Origin: VXNF01 sp965116465
GTDB lineage: Bacteria > Actinomycetota > Acidimicrobiia > Acidimicrobiales > CATQHL01
Assembly: GCA_965116465.1 (NCBI GenBank)
Contig: OZ220687.1
Location: 124,001 to 188,000 of the forward strand
Direction of reading: 5' to 3'
Length of the DNA stretch: 64,000 nt
Position 1 is the first letter of the stretch. Each line of letters begins with the position of its first letter. Positions 16,714 to 25,712 of this stretch are shown piece by piece. The position numbers were made by a program, and so were the translations under genes. Below the pieces are notes generated by a model. It saw nothing but the letters and a program-made list of their open reading frames with translations. It was not told the DNA's origin and did no database searches.

Positions 16714-18219
16714 GTGATCGTCCCCAAGATCTGCGGACTCGAGACCGAGTACGGGATCACCCACCGCGGTGCCGAGGAATCCAACCCGATCACAGCCTCC
16801 TCCCTGTTGATCAACGCCTACCTGTCAGGCCTCCAGCACGCGCCCGGCTCGCCGATCGCGCGCGTGGAGTGGGACTTCGAGGACGAGATGCCGGGGCGGG
16901 ACGCCCGTGGCGTCGGCGGGGGGGACATCGGCTACGAGCCCGAGACCCACCTCGTCAATGCCGTGCTGACCAACGGCTCGCGCTACTACGTGGACCACGC
17001 CCACCCCGAGATATCCGGGCCGGAGTGCGCCGACGCCCGCAGCGCAGTCGTCTGGGACCGGGCGGCGGACGTCATCGCGCAGCGCTCCATGGAGGCGGCC
17101 CGGGCCCTGCTGCCCGAGGGTCAGGAACTCGTCGTCTACAAGAACAACTCCGATGGCAAGGGCAACTCCTACGGCTGCCACGAGAACTACCTCATGGATC
17201 GCGCCACGCCGTTCGGACGGATCGTGCACGGGGCCACCCCCCACTTCGTCACCCGCCAGATCTTCTGCGGGGCCGGGAAGGTGGGGACGGAGACTGCGGG
17301 GATCGAGCGCCACTCGGTCCCGTTCCAACTCAGCCAGCGTGCCGACTTCTTCGAGGAGGAGGTCGGGCTGGAGACGACCCTCAAGCGGCCGATCGTGAAC
17401 ACCCGTGACGAACCGCACGCCGATGCCCGGCGCTACCGGCGGCTGCACGTCATCGTGGGCGATGCCAACCTCGCCGAGGTGGCCACCTTCCTGAAGGTCG
17501 GCACCACGGTCCTGGTTCTGGCCCTGGTGGAGCAGGACCTGTTCCCCGACGACCTGTGCCTCGCCGCGCCGGTGCAGGCGATCCGGGCCGTCAGTTGCGA
17601 TCTGAGCCTGCGACGCCCGTTCCGGCTCGCCGACGGCACCAGCGCCACCGCTCTCGACGTGCAGTGGGAACTCCTCGAGCGCTGCGTCAAGTACTGCGAC
17701 GATCTCGGCACCGACGGCGTCGGCGGCGAGGTGGCCAACGAGGTGCTGGCGCGCTGGGAGACCGTGCTGACGCAACTCGAGACCGACCCGCTCAGCCCCG
17801 CCACGACCGTGGACTGGGTGGCCAAGTACACGCTCCTGGACGCCTACCGCGCCCGCAACGGTTGCGACTGGACCGATTCCCGCATTCAGGCCCTGGATCT
17901 GCAGTACCACGACCTGCGCCCGGAGCGGTCGGTGGCGAACCGGTTGCCGCTGGAGCGAATCGCCGACCCCGACGAGGTCCTGTGGGCCACGGAGAACCCC
18001 CCGCCGGACACCAGGGCCTATTTCCGCGGCCGCTGCCTGCAGCAGTTCGCCTCCCACGTCGTGGCGGCGAACTGGGACTCGGTGGTCTTCGATCTCGGCG
18101 GCGAGACCCTGCGCCGGGTCCCCATGATGGAGCCTGCCCGCGGGACCAACCAACATGTGGCTAGCTTGTTCGACGACTGTCAGACCCCGGCCGACCTGAT
18201 CGGGAGGCTTCAGCAGTGA
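16714..18219 (+). CDS. dop: Depupylase/deamidase Dop
   Basis: A glutamine-synthetase-like enzyme that removes Pup from substrates and, where Pup ends in Gln, deamidates it. Opens with KICGLETEYGITHRG, the carboxylate and ATP-site motif. The segment DFEDEMPGRDARGVG is the Dop loop that separates Dop from the ligase PafA. YKNNSDGKGNSYGCHENYL and the ETAGIERHSVPFQLSQRADF region are also typical. The 501-residue length fits. GTG start, 18 bp after mpa. Because Pup here ends in Glu, its main role should be depupylation. Confidence 0.95.
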   Translation: MIVPKICGLETEYGITHRGAEESNPITASSLLINAYLSGLQHAPGSPIARVEWDFEDEMPGRDARGVGGGDIGYEPETHLVNAVLTNGSRYYVDHAHPEISGPECADARSAVVWDRAADVIAQRSMEAARALLPEGQELVVYKNNSDGKGNSYGCHENYLMDRATPFGRIVHGATPHFVTRQIFCGAGKVGTETAGIERHSVPFQLSQRADFFEEEVGLETTLKRPIVNTRDEPHADARRYRRLHVIVGDANLAEVATFLKVGTTVLVLALVEQDLFPDDLCLAAPVQAIRAVSCDLSLRRPFRLADGTSATALDVQWELLERCVKYCDDLGTDGVGGEVANEVLARWETVLTQLETDPLSPATTVDWVAKYTLLDAYRARNGCDWTDSRIQALDLQYHDLRPERSVANRLPLERIADPDEVLWATENPPPDTRAYFRGRCLQQFASHVVAANWDSVVFDLGGETLRRVPMMEPARGTNQHVASLFDDCQTPADLIGRLQQ

Positions 18220-18237
18220 TGGGTGAGCGCGAGAACC

Positions 18238-18435
18238 ATGGCTGAACGAGAGCGGATCCAGAAGTCGTCGCGGCCCAGTGCCGAATCGGAACCGGCGGCG
18301 GAGGCGCCCACCGCAAGCCCCACCGGTGACCGCCTGAAGGCCGAACTCGACGACCTCCTCGACGAGATCGACGAGGTGCTCGAGACCAACGCCGAGGAGT
18401 TCGTCAACTCCTACATCCAGAAGGGCGGCGAGTAG
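18238..18435 (+). CDS. pup: Prokaryotic ubiquitin-like protein Pup (GGE type)
   Basis: A 65-residue, disordered protein tag linked through its C-terminal glutamate to lysines of proteins bound for the proteasome. The C-terminal half DDLLDEIDEVLETNAEEFV is the Mpa-binding helix region, followed by NSYIQKGGE. It ends in Glu rather than Gln, so it can be ligated by PafA without prior deamidation. I chose ATG 18238, which gives the usual 64-65 residue length; a GTG at 18223 would add five residues. It lies between dop and prcB. Confidence 0.96.
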   Translation: MAERERIQKSSRPSAESEPAAEAPTASPTGDRLKAELDDLLDEIDEVLETNAEEFVNSYIQKGGE

Positions 18436-18440
18436 CGCCT

Positions 18441-18462
18441 GTGCCGGCGGTCCCGCCGGCAC
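18441..18462 (+). terminator. Strong hairpin between pup and prcB
   Basis: GTGCCGGC and GCCGGCAC form a perfect 8-bp stem (extendable inward) around GGTCCC, starting five bases after the pup stop. It lacks a T tract, so it could terminate, attenuate, or protect the pup 3' end. Confidence 0.5.
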
Positions 18463-18495
18463 CACCGAAGGCCGCGCTCAGCGGTTCGCCGGGAG

Positions 18496-18501
18496 TAGCC
18501 T
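18496..18501 (+). promoter_or_regulatory. -10 element, leaderless start for prcB
   Basis: TAGCCT is exactly six bases before the prcB ATG, which suggests separate, leaderless transcription of the proteasome core genes. Confidence 0.5.
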
Positions 18502-18507
18502 CGCGCC

Positions 18508-19377
18508 ATGAACCTTCCGCCGGTGCGGAGCCTGCCCTCCTTCGCGGCCGGCGATGATCCGGGGCCCAGCTTCACCGGTCTCCTCGCCGCGGCGGGACAT
18601 CCCCCCGACGCCGGCCTCCCCGACGCCCCCCTCCCCGACGCCGCAGCCTCCCGAGACCTGCCCCCGGTTGCCCATGCCACCACGGTGGTGGCGCTGCGTC
18701 ACCGCGACGGGGTGGTGATGGCGGGTGACCGGCGGGCTACCGCGGGGAACCTGATCAGCCACCGCACGATCGAGAAGGTGTACCCCGCGGGTCGCCACGC
18801 CGGCGTCGCCATAGCGGGCGCGGCCGGACCGTCGATGGAGATGGTGCGCCTGTTCCAGCTGCAACTGGAGCACTACGAGAAGGTCGAGGGGCAGCCGCTC
18901 AGCCTGGAGGGCCAGGCCAACCAGCTGAGCCAGATGGTCCGGGCGAACCTCACCTCGGCGCTGCGCGGCCTGGTCGTGGTCCCGCTGTTCGCGGGCTGGG
19001 ACGAGCGGCGGCGCTGCGGCCGGCTGTTCCAGTACGACGTGACCGGGGGTCGCTACGAGGAGCAGGACTATGCCGCCGGCGGCTCGGGCAGCCTCCACGC
19101 GGGCACGGTCGTGAAGCTGGGCTTCCGCCCCGACCTGGAGCCGGCTGCGGCTGTCGAGCTCGCCATCTCCGCTCTGTTCCAGGCGGCCGACGAGGATTCG
19201 GCCACCGGTGGGCCCGATCTCGTCAGGGGCATCTTCCCCGTCGTGGTGAACATCGACGTCGACGGGTACCGGCGGCTCGAGGATTCCCAGGTCGAGGAGC
19301 GCTTCCGCACATTGCTGGCGTCATTCGACGGCGCCGCCGAAACCCGGACCGAGCCGGAACCCGATGACACCGCCTGA
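18508..19377 (+). CDS. prcB: 20S proteasome beta subunit
   Basis: The catalytic subunit of the core proteasome, an N-terminal threonine hydrolase. The 289-residue precursor has a propeptide of 57 residues ending PVAHA and then TTVVALRHRDGVVMAGDRRAT, so Thr58 is the expected nucleophile, with Asp and Lys partners (AGDRR; TIEKVYPAG). The residue before the cleavage site is Ala, where Gly is usual. The propeptide is rich in Pro, Asp and Leu. ATG 18508 is supported by the promoter element six bases before it. PrcA follows after 54 bp. Confidence 0.96.
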   Translation: MNLPPVRSLPSFAAGDDPGPSFTGLLAAAGHPPDAGLPDAPLPDAAASRDLPPVAHATTVVALRHRDGVVMAGDRRATAGNLISHRTIEKVYPAGRHAGVAIAGAAGPSMEMVRLFQLQLEHYEKVEGQPLSLEGQANQLSQMVRANLTSALRGLVVVPLFAGWDERRRCGRLFQYDVTGGRYEEQDYAAGGSGSLHAGTVVKLGFRPDLEPAAAVELAISALFQAADEDSATGGPDLVRGIFPVVVNIDVDGYRRLEDSQVEERFRTLLASFDGAAETRTEPEPDDTA

Positions 19378-19431
19378 GCACCGGGCGTTGCCGCCGGGGG
19401 GTCACCGCGGCAGGCGTGACGGGGGCAGCCC

Positions 19432-20118
19432 ATGAACATGCCCTTCTACGTGGCGCCCGAGCAGATCATGAAGGATCGGGCGGACTACGCCCGCAAGGGG
19501 ATCGCCCGGGGCAAGAGTCTCGTCGCCGTCACCTATCGCGACGGCGTCCTGCTGTGCGCCGAGAACGTCTCGAACACGCTGCGGAAGATCAGCGAGATCT
19601 ACGACCGCATCGCCTTCGCCGGGGTGGGCAAGTACAACGAGTTCGACCAGCTCCGCATCGCGGGCGTGCGCCATGCCGATCTGAAGGGCTACGCCTACAG
19701 CCGCCAGGACGTGGAGGCCCGCAGCCTCGCCAACCAGTACGCCCAGATACTCGGCCAGATCTTCACCCACGAGATGAAGCCCATGGAGGTGGAGATCCTC
19801 GTGGCCGAGCTCGGCGACGAGCCGGGCGACGAGCAACTCTTCCACATCCTCTACGACGGAACGGTCAACGACGAGAGCCGCTGTTCGGTGCTCGGCGGCG
19901 AGGCGGAGGCCATCTCCGAGCGGCTGAGTGACCTCCACGACCCCGACTCCGAGGTTCAGGCTGCGCTGCAGGCTGCGGTGACCGCCCTGGGCGGGTCGGA
20001 GCGAACGCTCGTCGCCGACGACCTCGAGGTGGCCACCCTCGACCGCACCCTCGGCCGGCGCTGCTTCCGCCGGCTGGGAATCGCCGAGGTGGACGGGCTG
20101 CTGGGCGCGGCGGGGTAG
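19432..20118 (+). CDS. prcA: 20S proteasome alpha subunit
   Basis: Forms the outer rings of the 20S core, gates the pore and receives the Mpa GQYL tail. The 228-residue protein begins MNMPFYVAPEQIMKDRADYARKG, with the alpha-type H0 helix and the RADYARKGIARGKSLVAVTY strand typical of actinobacterial PrcA. It is followed by GVGKYNEFDQLRIAGVR. A second ATG at 19438 is an alternative start. No active-site threonine, as expected for alpha. PafA starts 10 bp after its stop. Confidence 0.95.
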   Translation: MNMPFYVAPEQIMKDRADYARKGIARGKSLVAVTYRDGVLLCAENVSNTLRKISEIYDRIAFAGVGKYNEFDQLRIAGVRHADLKGYAYSRQDVEARSLANQYAQILGQIFTHEMKPMEVEILVAELGDEPGDEQLFHILYDGTVNDESRCSVLGGEAEAISERLSDLHDPDSEVQAALQAAVTALGGSERTLVADDLEVATLDRTLGRRCFRRLGIAEVDGLLGAAG

Positions 20119-20128
20119 GGGCCACACC

Positions 20129-21511
20129 TTGCAGCGGCGGATCTACGGGATCGAGAACGAGTACGGCGTCACCTTCGCACTCGGCAGCCAGCGTCGCCTC
20201 AGTCCCGACGAGGTGGCGCGCTACCTGTTCCGCCGGGTGGTGTCATGGGGACGCAGCAGCAACGTGTTCCTCGCCAACGGCGCCAGGCTCTATCTCGACG
20301 TGGGCTCGCACCCCGAGTACGCCACCCCCGAGTGCGACTCCCTCTACGACCTGGTGACGCACGACCGCGCCGGGGAACTGGTGCTGGACCAGCAGGTGGC
20401 CTACGCCCAGGAGCGCCTGAACGCCGACGGCATGCGCGGCGAGATCTACCTCTTCAAGAACAACACCGACTCGGCGGGGAACTCCTACGGGTGCCACGAG
20501 AACTACCTCACCACGCGCCGCGAGGAACTCGCCGAGTACAGCGAGGTGCTCATCCCGTTCCTGGTGACCCGGCAGATCTTCGCCGGCGCCGGCAAGATCC
20601 TGCTGACCCCCCGCGGCGCCAAGTACTGCATCAGCCAGCGCGCCGAGCACATCTGGGAGGGAGTGTCGAGCGCCACCACCCGCTCGCGGCCGATCATCAA
20701 CACACGTGACGAGCCCCACGCCAACGCCGAGCTGTTCCGCCGGCTGCACGTCATCGTGGGCGACTCCAACATGAGCGAGTACGCCACGTTCCTGAAGGTG
20801 GGGGCCTGCAGCATCCTGCTGCAGATGATGGAGGAACCGTCGATCGTGCTGCGGGACATGACGCTCGAGAACCCCATCAGGGCGATCCGCGAGATCAGCC
20901 ACGACGACTTCGAGAAGATCAGCGAGGGCTCCCGGCCCTGGCGGCGCGTGCGCCTGGCCAACGGCCGGCAATTGAGCGCACTCGACATCCAGCGGGAGTA
21001 CTTCGAGCGGGCGCAGGAGTTCTCCACCCGGTTCGACATCGGCGTGGAGCAGAAACGCGCCCTGCAGATGTGGGGGCATTGCCTGGAGCGCCTCGAGGCG
21101 GATCCCCTCAGCCTCGACCGCGAATGCGACTGGGTCATCAAGTACCGGCTGATCAACCGGTACCGGGAGCGCAACGGGCTCACCTGGGACGACCCCCGGC
21201 TGGCACTGCTGGACCTGAAGTACCACGACGTGAGCCGCGAGCGGGGGTTGTTCTACAAGCTGCAGGAGCGGGACCTGGTCGAGTCGATCTGCCTGGAGTC
21301 CGACGTCGTCGAGGCGATGCACCGACCCCCGCAGACCACCCGGGCCCGCCTCCGCGGGGAGTTCGTGCGGCGCGCCAAGGAGCGCAAGCGGGACTACACC
21401 GTGGACTGGGTGCACCTCAAGCTGAACGACCAGGCACAGCGCACGGTGCTGTGCAAGGACCCGTTCAAGTCCCACGACGAGCGGGTCGAGAAGCTGATCG
21501 CATCGCTGTGA
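20129..21511 (+). CDS. pafA: Pup-protein ligase PafA
   Basis: Ligates the C-terminal glutamate of Pup to lysine side chains of target proteins, using ATP. The 460-residue protein begins RRIYGIENEYGVTFAL, lacks the Dop loop present in the 16714 gene, and has YLFKNNTDSAGNSYGCHENYL and the conserved C-terminal HDERVEKLI. TTG at 20129 is the only start compatible with the conserved N-terminus. It is a paralogue of dop, and the two flank pup-prcBA. Confidence 0.95.
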   Translation: MQRRIYGIENEYGVTFALGSQRRLSPDEVARYLFRRVVSWGRSSNVFLANGARLYLDVGSHPEYATPECDSLYDLVTHDRAGELVLDQQVAYAQERLNADGMRGEIYLFKNNTDSAGNSYGCHENYLTTRREELAEYSEVLIPFLVTRQIFAGAGKILLTPRGAKYCISQRAEHIWEGVSSATTRSRPIINTRDEPHANAELFRRLHVIVGDSNMSEYATFLKVGACSILLQMMEEPSIVLRDMTLENPIRAIREISHDDFEKISEGSRPWRRVRLANGRQLSALDIQREYFERAQEFSTRFDIGVEQKRALQMWGHCLERLEADPLSLDRECDWVIKYRLINRYRERNGLTWDDPRLALLDLKYHDVSRERGLFYKLQERDLVESICLESDVVEAMHRPPQTTRARLRGEFVRRAKERKRDYTVDWVHLKLNDQAQRTVLCKDPFKSHDERVEKLIASL

Positions 21512-21533
21512 ACGGGCGCCGGGAGCCGCTGGC

Positions 21534-23498
21534 GTGAGCACTCCGGCCGGCGCCAAGCTGGAACGCCTCCTGAATCTGACCGCGGCCCTGCTGAACACCG
21601 AACGGCTGCTGCCGGCGTCGGAGATCGCCGCCAAGGTGGCGGGCTACGCCAGCGGCAAGGAGGCCTTCCGGCGCACGTTCGAACGCGACAAGAGCGAACT
21701 GCGCCAGATGGGCATCCCGATCACGACCGGCACCGTCCCGGGAAGCGATCCCCCCGTGGAGGGCTACCGCATCCACCCCCGGGACTACTACCTGGAGGAT
21801 CCCGACCTCGCCGCCGACGAGCGTGCCGCGCTGCACCTGGCGGCCCGGACGGTGCGCCTGGAGGGCACGGCGATCGAGACCGCCTTCTGGGCCCTCGGGG
21901 GCCGGCCGCCGGAGGGGGATCCGGCTCCGGAGCTGGCCGTGATCCCCTTCAACGAGCACCTCGCCGTCCTGTACCGGGCGATCAGCGGGCGCAGCGCGGT
22001 CTCCTTCCGCTACCGCGGCGAACCGCGCTCGGTGGAGCCGGTGCGGCTGCACTTCACCCGCGGGCACTGGTACCTGGGGGGCCAGGACCGTGAGCGCGCC
22101 GCCTGGCGCCACTTCCGGCTGGACCGCATCGCGGAACTGGAGGTCGGCCGGCCGGGGGCGTTCGTGCCGGAGCCCGAACCTGCCGGGAGCCTCGAGCGGC
22201 CCCCCTGGGAGATGGGCGGCGAGGCGTGGACGGCGCAGATCGACGTGGACGCGGACGTTGCCGGCTGGGCGCTGGGACAGGTGGGACAGGACACGGCACG
22301 CGAGCTGCGTCCCGACGGCTCGCTGCGGCTGCAACTGCCGGTGGCCAATGCGGACGCCCTCGTGGACTTCGTCCTCGGTCTCCTGGACCGCGCCGAGTTG
22401 GTGGATCCACCGGAACTGCGCCAGAAGCTTCTCGAGAGGGTGCGGGCGTGCGCTGCCGCCGGATCTCTCGAGCCCGTCCCGACTGCGCCGAGCCGCTCGG
22501 CCGCAACCGAAACGCCGCCCCCCGCGGCAGTTGCGGACCCGGCCGCAGGCGCGACGCAACCCTCCCGGCGGTTGACCTCCTCCGAGCGCATGCAGCGGCT
22601 CCTGCAGCTCATTCCCTGGGTGGCGGATCGGGGCGGAGCCACTCTCGCCGAGATCACCGAGCGCTTCGACTACCCCGCGGGCGGGTTGCTCGACGATCTG
22701 CAGCAGGTGGTCTTCATGGTCGGGGTGCCTCCCTATACGCCCGACGCCCTGATCGAGGTGGAGGTGGAGGACGGCTGGGTCCAGATCCACTTCGCCGACT
22801 ACTTCCGCAGACCTCTGCGCCTGACGCCGCCGCAGGCGCTGGCGCTCCTCGCCGCGGCCACCGGTCTGCTGGGCCTCACCGGCGACAGCGCGCTGCAACG
22901 AGGCCTCGTCAAGCTGGCTCGAACGCTCGGCGTGAACCCGGCCGAGGCGCTCGAGATCCGCCTCGGCGAGGCAACCACCGAGGCGCTCCTGACCCTGCAG
23001 GAAGGCTGCCGCAGCCATCGTCCGGCCGCCGTCCGGTACTACAGCTACGACCGTGACGCCGTCACCGAGCGGGTCATCGAGCCCTACCGCACCTTTGCGC
23101 ACGAGGGCGCCTGGTACGTGCGGTCCTTCTGCAGGCTCAGCGGCCAGGAGCGCACCTTCCGCATCGACCGCGTCATCGCGGCGGAACTGCTGGAGGAGTC
23201 CTTCGAGGTGCCCCCGGGTCCGATCACGGCCACCGTCTGGGATCCGCCTGCGGACGCCCCCTGGGTGGAGCTGGCGCTGGAGGGGCCCGCCCAATGGGTT
23301 CTCGACTGCTACCCGGCGAGCCGGATCGAATGGGACGGTCCAACCTGCCGGGCGCGACTCCCCGTCGGTGGGATCGCCTGGCTCGAACGCCTTCTGCTCC
23401 GTCTCGGACCGGCTGCCCGGGTCATCGGAGGCGAAGGCCTGCCGCCCGAACCGGGCGCCGCCGCGGCTCGACGAATCCTCGCGCGCTACGCCGAATAG
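21534..23498 (+). CDS. pafBC: Fused PafB-PafC, WYL-domain transcriptional regulator
   Basis: PafB and PafC form the activator of the mitomycin-type DNA-damage response in mycobacteria, and their genes usually sit next to pafA. Here both halves are one 654-residue protein. Half 1 is a winged helix (KLERLLNLTAALLNTERLLP) and a WYL domain with GHWYLGGQD. A linker rich in Pro and Ala (about 310-345) follows. Half 2 is a helix-turn-helix (MQRLLQLIPWVADRGG) and a second WYL domain with GAWYVRSFCR. Fusion is known in some Actinobacteria. GTG start 22 bp after pafA. Confidence 0.9.
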   Translation: MSTPAGAKLERLLNLTAALLNTERLLPASEIAAKVAGYASGKEAFRRTFERDKSELRQMGIPITTGTVPGSDPPVEGYRIHPRDYYLEDPDLAADERAALHLAARTVRLEGTAIETAFWALGGRPPEGDPAPELAVIPFNEHLAVLYRAISGRSAVSFRYRGEPRSVEPVRLHFTRGHWYLGGQDRERAAWRHFRLDRIAELEVGRPGAFVPEPEPAGSLERPPWEMGGEAWTAQIDVDADVAGWALGQVGQDTARELRPDGSLRLQLPVANADALVDFVLGLLDRAELVDPPELRQKLLERVRACAAAGSLEPVPTAPSRSAATETPPPAAVADPAAGATQPSRRLTSSERMQRLLQLIPWVADRGGATLAEITERFDYPAGGLLDDLQQVVFMVGVPPYTPDALIEVEVEDGWVQIHFADYFRRPLRLTPPQALALLAAATGLLGLTGDSALQRGLVKLARTLGVNPAEALEIRLGEATTEALLTLQEGCRSHRPAAVRYYSYDRDAVTERVIEPYRTFAHEGAWYVRSFCRLSGQERTFRIDRVIAAELLEESFEVPPGPITATVWDPPADAPWVELALEGPAQWVLDCYPASRIEWDGPTCRARLPVGGIAWLERLLLRLGPAARVIGGEGLPPEPGAAAARRILARYAE

Positions 23499-23538
23499 CC
23501 GCAGCACAGAGGGTGCAGTCGGTTACGGTGAACCCTCG

Positions 23539-24897
23539 ATGAGCCAAGAACCTCCACGGAAGGACCCGCGAGAGTTGAACCCGTCGGATCCGGCGTGGGT
23601 GGATCACATCCTGGATCAGCTCACCAGCCGGCCGATGCCCGCCGGACCCGACGTGGCGAGCGTGCCGGGAGCCGAGCCCGAACCTGCCGAGGCCGCCCCG
23701 GAGCCTCCCCCCGAGGACACCGTCCATCACGACCCGCCCCCCGCCGAGGACCCCGTGCCGCCGGACGCCCCGCCTGCGGTGCCCGACGCGACGCCACCCG
23801 AGCCGGAGTTGGGACTGCTGGACGAGCTGGCGTCCCTGGAACTCGATCCGGCCGGCGGGCCGGCCGAGGATCCCGACCCGAGGCCCGAACCGCCGCCGAT
23901 GGACCCGATCGAGAGCCTGATCGACCGGCCGGAGGCGCAGCCGCCTCCGCTCGAGCAGTCCGTCCCCCCGGCGCCGCCTCCGCCCGAGCAATTCATCCCC
24001 CCGGCGCCGCCTCCGCCCGAGCAATTCGTCCCCCCGTCGCCGCCCCCCGCGCCCCGGCCACCGGTCGCGGAGCCGCCCCCCGCTCCACCGCCGCCGGTTT
24101 TCGAAGCCCCTCCGGTGTTCGAACCGCCGCCCGTGCCGCCCCCGATCCCACCCCCGCCGCGGCGGCGGCCGCCCCGGGGAGCCCCCGGTCCGGGGACGCG
24201 CCCCGCGGACCCCCTGCTTGCCGGCGCCCCCCCAGGTCGAGTTCAGGCGCCGCCCCGGCCTCGCCGACCCGTTGCCCCTGAGCATCCCGAGGAGCCGCCG
24301 GAGATCCCCTACGACGACTACCCGCTCGACTTCGACGAAGAGCTCGAGGAAACGCACAGCAGGTGGCGCACGGTGGTGGGCTGGGCCCTCACCGTGGCGA
24401 TCGCCATCGTGCTGTCGCTGGTGATCCGCTCGTTCGTGGCCCACGCCTTCCACGTGGAGTCGGGTTCGATGGAACCGACGCTGGCGCCCGGCAACCGGAT
24501 CCTCGTGAACAAGCTCGCCGACAACCCCGCACGCGGCGACCTCGTCGTCTTCAGCCGCCCCGACGGTGATCTCGTCAAGAGGGTCGTCGCCCTCGAGGGC
24601 GAGACCGTCTACTTCTTCGACGACGGTGTCGTCGGGATCGGCGACCGGTTCCTCCAGGAGCCCTACCTCTCGGCGGGGACCGGGACCTTCGTGCGCTCCT
24701 CCATACCCAACTGCGACCCCTCCGAGGGCGTCGCCGGCGCCGTGGCCTGCACGGTGCCCGAGGATCACGTCTTCGTCCTGGGCGACAACCGGGGGGTCTC
24801 CTTCGACAGCCGGAACTTCGGGCCCATCCCCCGGGACGACCTCATCGGCAACGCGGCCCTGCAATTCTGGCCCCTGGGCGACCTGCGCAGCCTCTGA
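23539..24897 (+). CDS. lepB: Type I signal peptidase with long Pro-rich cytoplasmic N-terminus
   Basis: Cleaves signal peptides from exported proteins at the outer face of the membrane. The C-terminal third is a standard enzyme: a membrane segment (TVVGWALTVAIAIVLSLVI), catalytic Ser310 in SGSMEPTL, catalytic Lys347 in LVKRVVALEGE, and FVLGDNRGVSFDSR. The first 270 residues are disordered and acidic/proline-rich, including the repeat PPAPPPPEQF. A usual SPase I is 200-290 residues, so this one (452) is unusually long. A TACGGT element at 23524-23529, nine bases before the ATG, may be its -10 box. Confidence 0.9.
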   Translation: MSQEPPRKDPRELNPSDPAWVDHILDQLTSRPMPAGPDVASVPGAEPEPAEAAPEPPPEDTVHHDPPPAEDPVPPDAPPAVPDATPPEPELGLLDELASLELDPAGGPAEDPDPRPEPPPMDPIESLIDRPEAQPPPLEQSVPPAPPPPEQFIPPAPPPPEQFVPPSPPPAPRPPVAEPPPAPPPPVFEAPPVFEPPPVPPPIPPPPRRRPPRGAPGPGTRPADPLLAGAPPGRVQAPPRPRRPVAPEHPEEPPEIPYDDYPLDFDEELEETHSRWRTVVGWALTVAIAIVLSLVIRSFVAHAFHVESGSMEPTLAPGNRILVNKLADNPARGDLVVFSRPDGDLVKRVVALEGETVYFFDDGVVGIGDRFLQEPYLSAGTGTFVRSSIPNCDPSEGVAGAVACTVPEDHVFVLGDNRGVSFDSRNFGPIPRDDLIGNAALQFWPLGDLRSL

Positions 24898-24930
24898 GCG
24901 GCACCGGCCAGGCCGCCGGCGCCAGTGTCT

Positions 24931-25659
24931 CTAGCCGTAGTACCGGGCGATGGCGCTCATCATCCGATCCACGTGATCGCTGTAGACCGCATCGAGACCG
25001 GCGTCGAGCAGCTCGCCCAGCGTGCGGTCGTGGTGGGCGTCCCAACCGAAGGCCAGCACCCCGAAACGGTGGAACAGCGCCGCGGTCCCCCCGGTCCAGT
25101 CGGCATGGGGCATGTTGACCGCGTCGATGCGATTGCGGGACAGCTGCGCGGCCAGGCGCTCAGGGCCGTGCTCCATGCGGCGCCGCCTCGTGGAGAACAC
25201 CAGCCGGACATCGGTCCAGCGTTCCCGCCATTCCTCCAGCAACCGCAGGGAGCCGGAGCAGAGCCAGAGCCGGCGGGCACCCTCGGTGCCGGCGCGCCGC
25301 GCGGCCGCCACGACGCCCGGTGCCGCATCAGGGTCCTTGATGTCCACGGAGAAGTCGAAGTCCGTGCCGCAGGATTCGTAGAGATCCTCCGGCGAGAGCA
25401 CGGCCGCGGGCATGTCGACCCGCCGGGCGGCGCGCACCTTCCGGGTTCCCAGGTGGGGGAGCGGCGGCCGGAAGCGACTGTCGTGGTGCAGCACCACAGC
25501 GCCGTCGACGGTGGTGCGGGCGTCACTCTCCAGCCCCGTGGCCCCCATCGCCAGGGCCGTGGAGAACGCGGCCAGCGAGTTGCCCGGAGCGTGCGCCATG
25601 CCGCCGCGGTGGGCGAAACCGATCGGGCGCGACACCAGGGCGGGGAGGCGCGGACCCAT
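24931..25659 (-). CDS. Glycerophosphodiester phosphodiesterase family protein
   Basis: Hydrolyses glycerophosphodiesters to an alcohol and glycerol 3-phosphate, in a TIM barrel. HRGGMAHAPGNSLAAF matches the HRG...PEN motif with Gly replacing the usual Glu. GLESDARTT supplies the E-x-D pair, LHHDSRF the catalytic His-Asp, and DFSVDIKDPD the next metal region. Length (242 residues) is normal for the cytoplasmic form. ATG 25659 is preferred to an in-frame TTG at 25680. Replacement of Glu in PEN could affect metal binding, so activity is not certain. Divergent from tatA. Confidence 0.85.
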   Translation of the reverse strand: MGPRLPALVSRPIGFAHRGGMAHAPGNSLAAFSTALAMGATGLESDARTTVDGAVVLHHDSRFRPPLPHLGTRKVRAARRVDMPAAVLSPEDLYESCGTDFDFSVDIKDPDAAPGVVAAARRAGTEGARRLWLCSGSLRLLEEWRERWTDVRLVFSTRRRRMEHGPERLAAQLSRNRIDAVNMPHADWTGGTAALFHRFGVLAFGWDAHHDRTLGELLDAGLDAVYSDHVDRMMSAIARYYG

Positions 25660-25700
25660 GCCACAGTGTGCCCTCCCCAAGGCCGATCGCGGCCCAAAGA

Positions 25701-25706
25701 TAGGCT
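25701..25706 (+). promoter_or_regulatory. -10 element, leaderless start for tatA
   Basis: TAGGCT, six bases before the GTG of tatA, implies a leaderless tatA-tatC-helY transcript. Confidence 0.5.
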
Positions 25707-25712
25707 GACGGA

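Noticed and set aside
23539..24240. Proline-rich coding repeats as a CRISPR-like or minisatellite array
   Set aside because: They stay in frame within the signal peptidase gene and vary like ordinary Pro/Glu codon runs.
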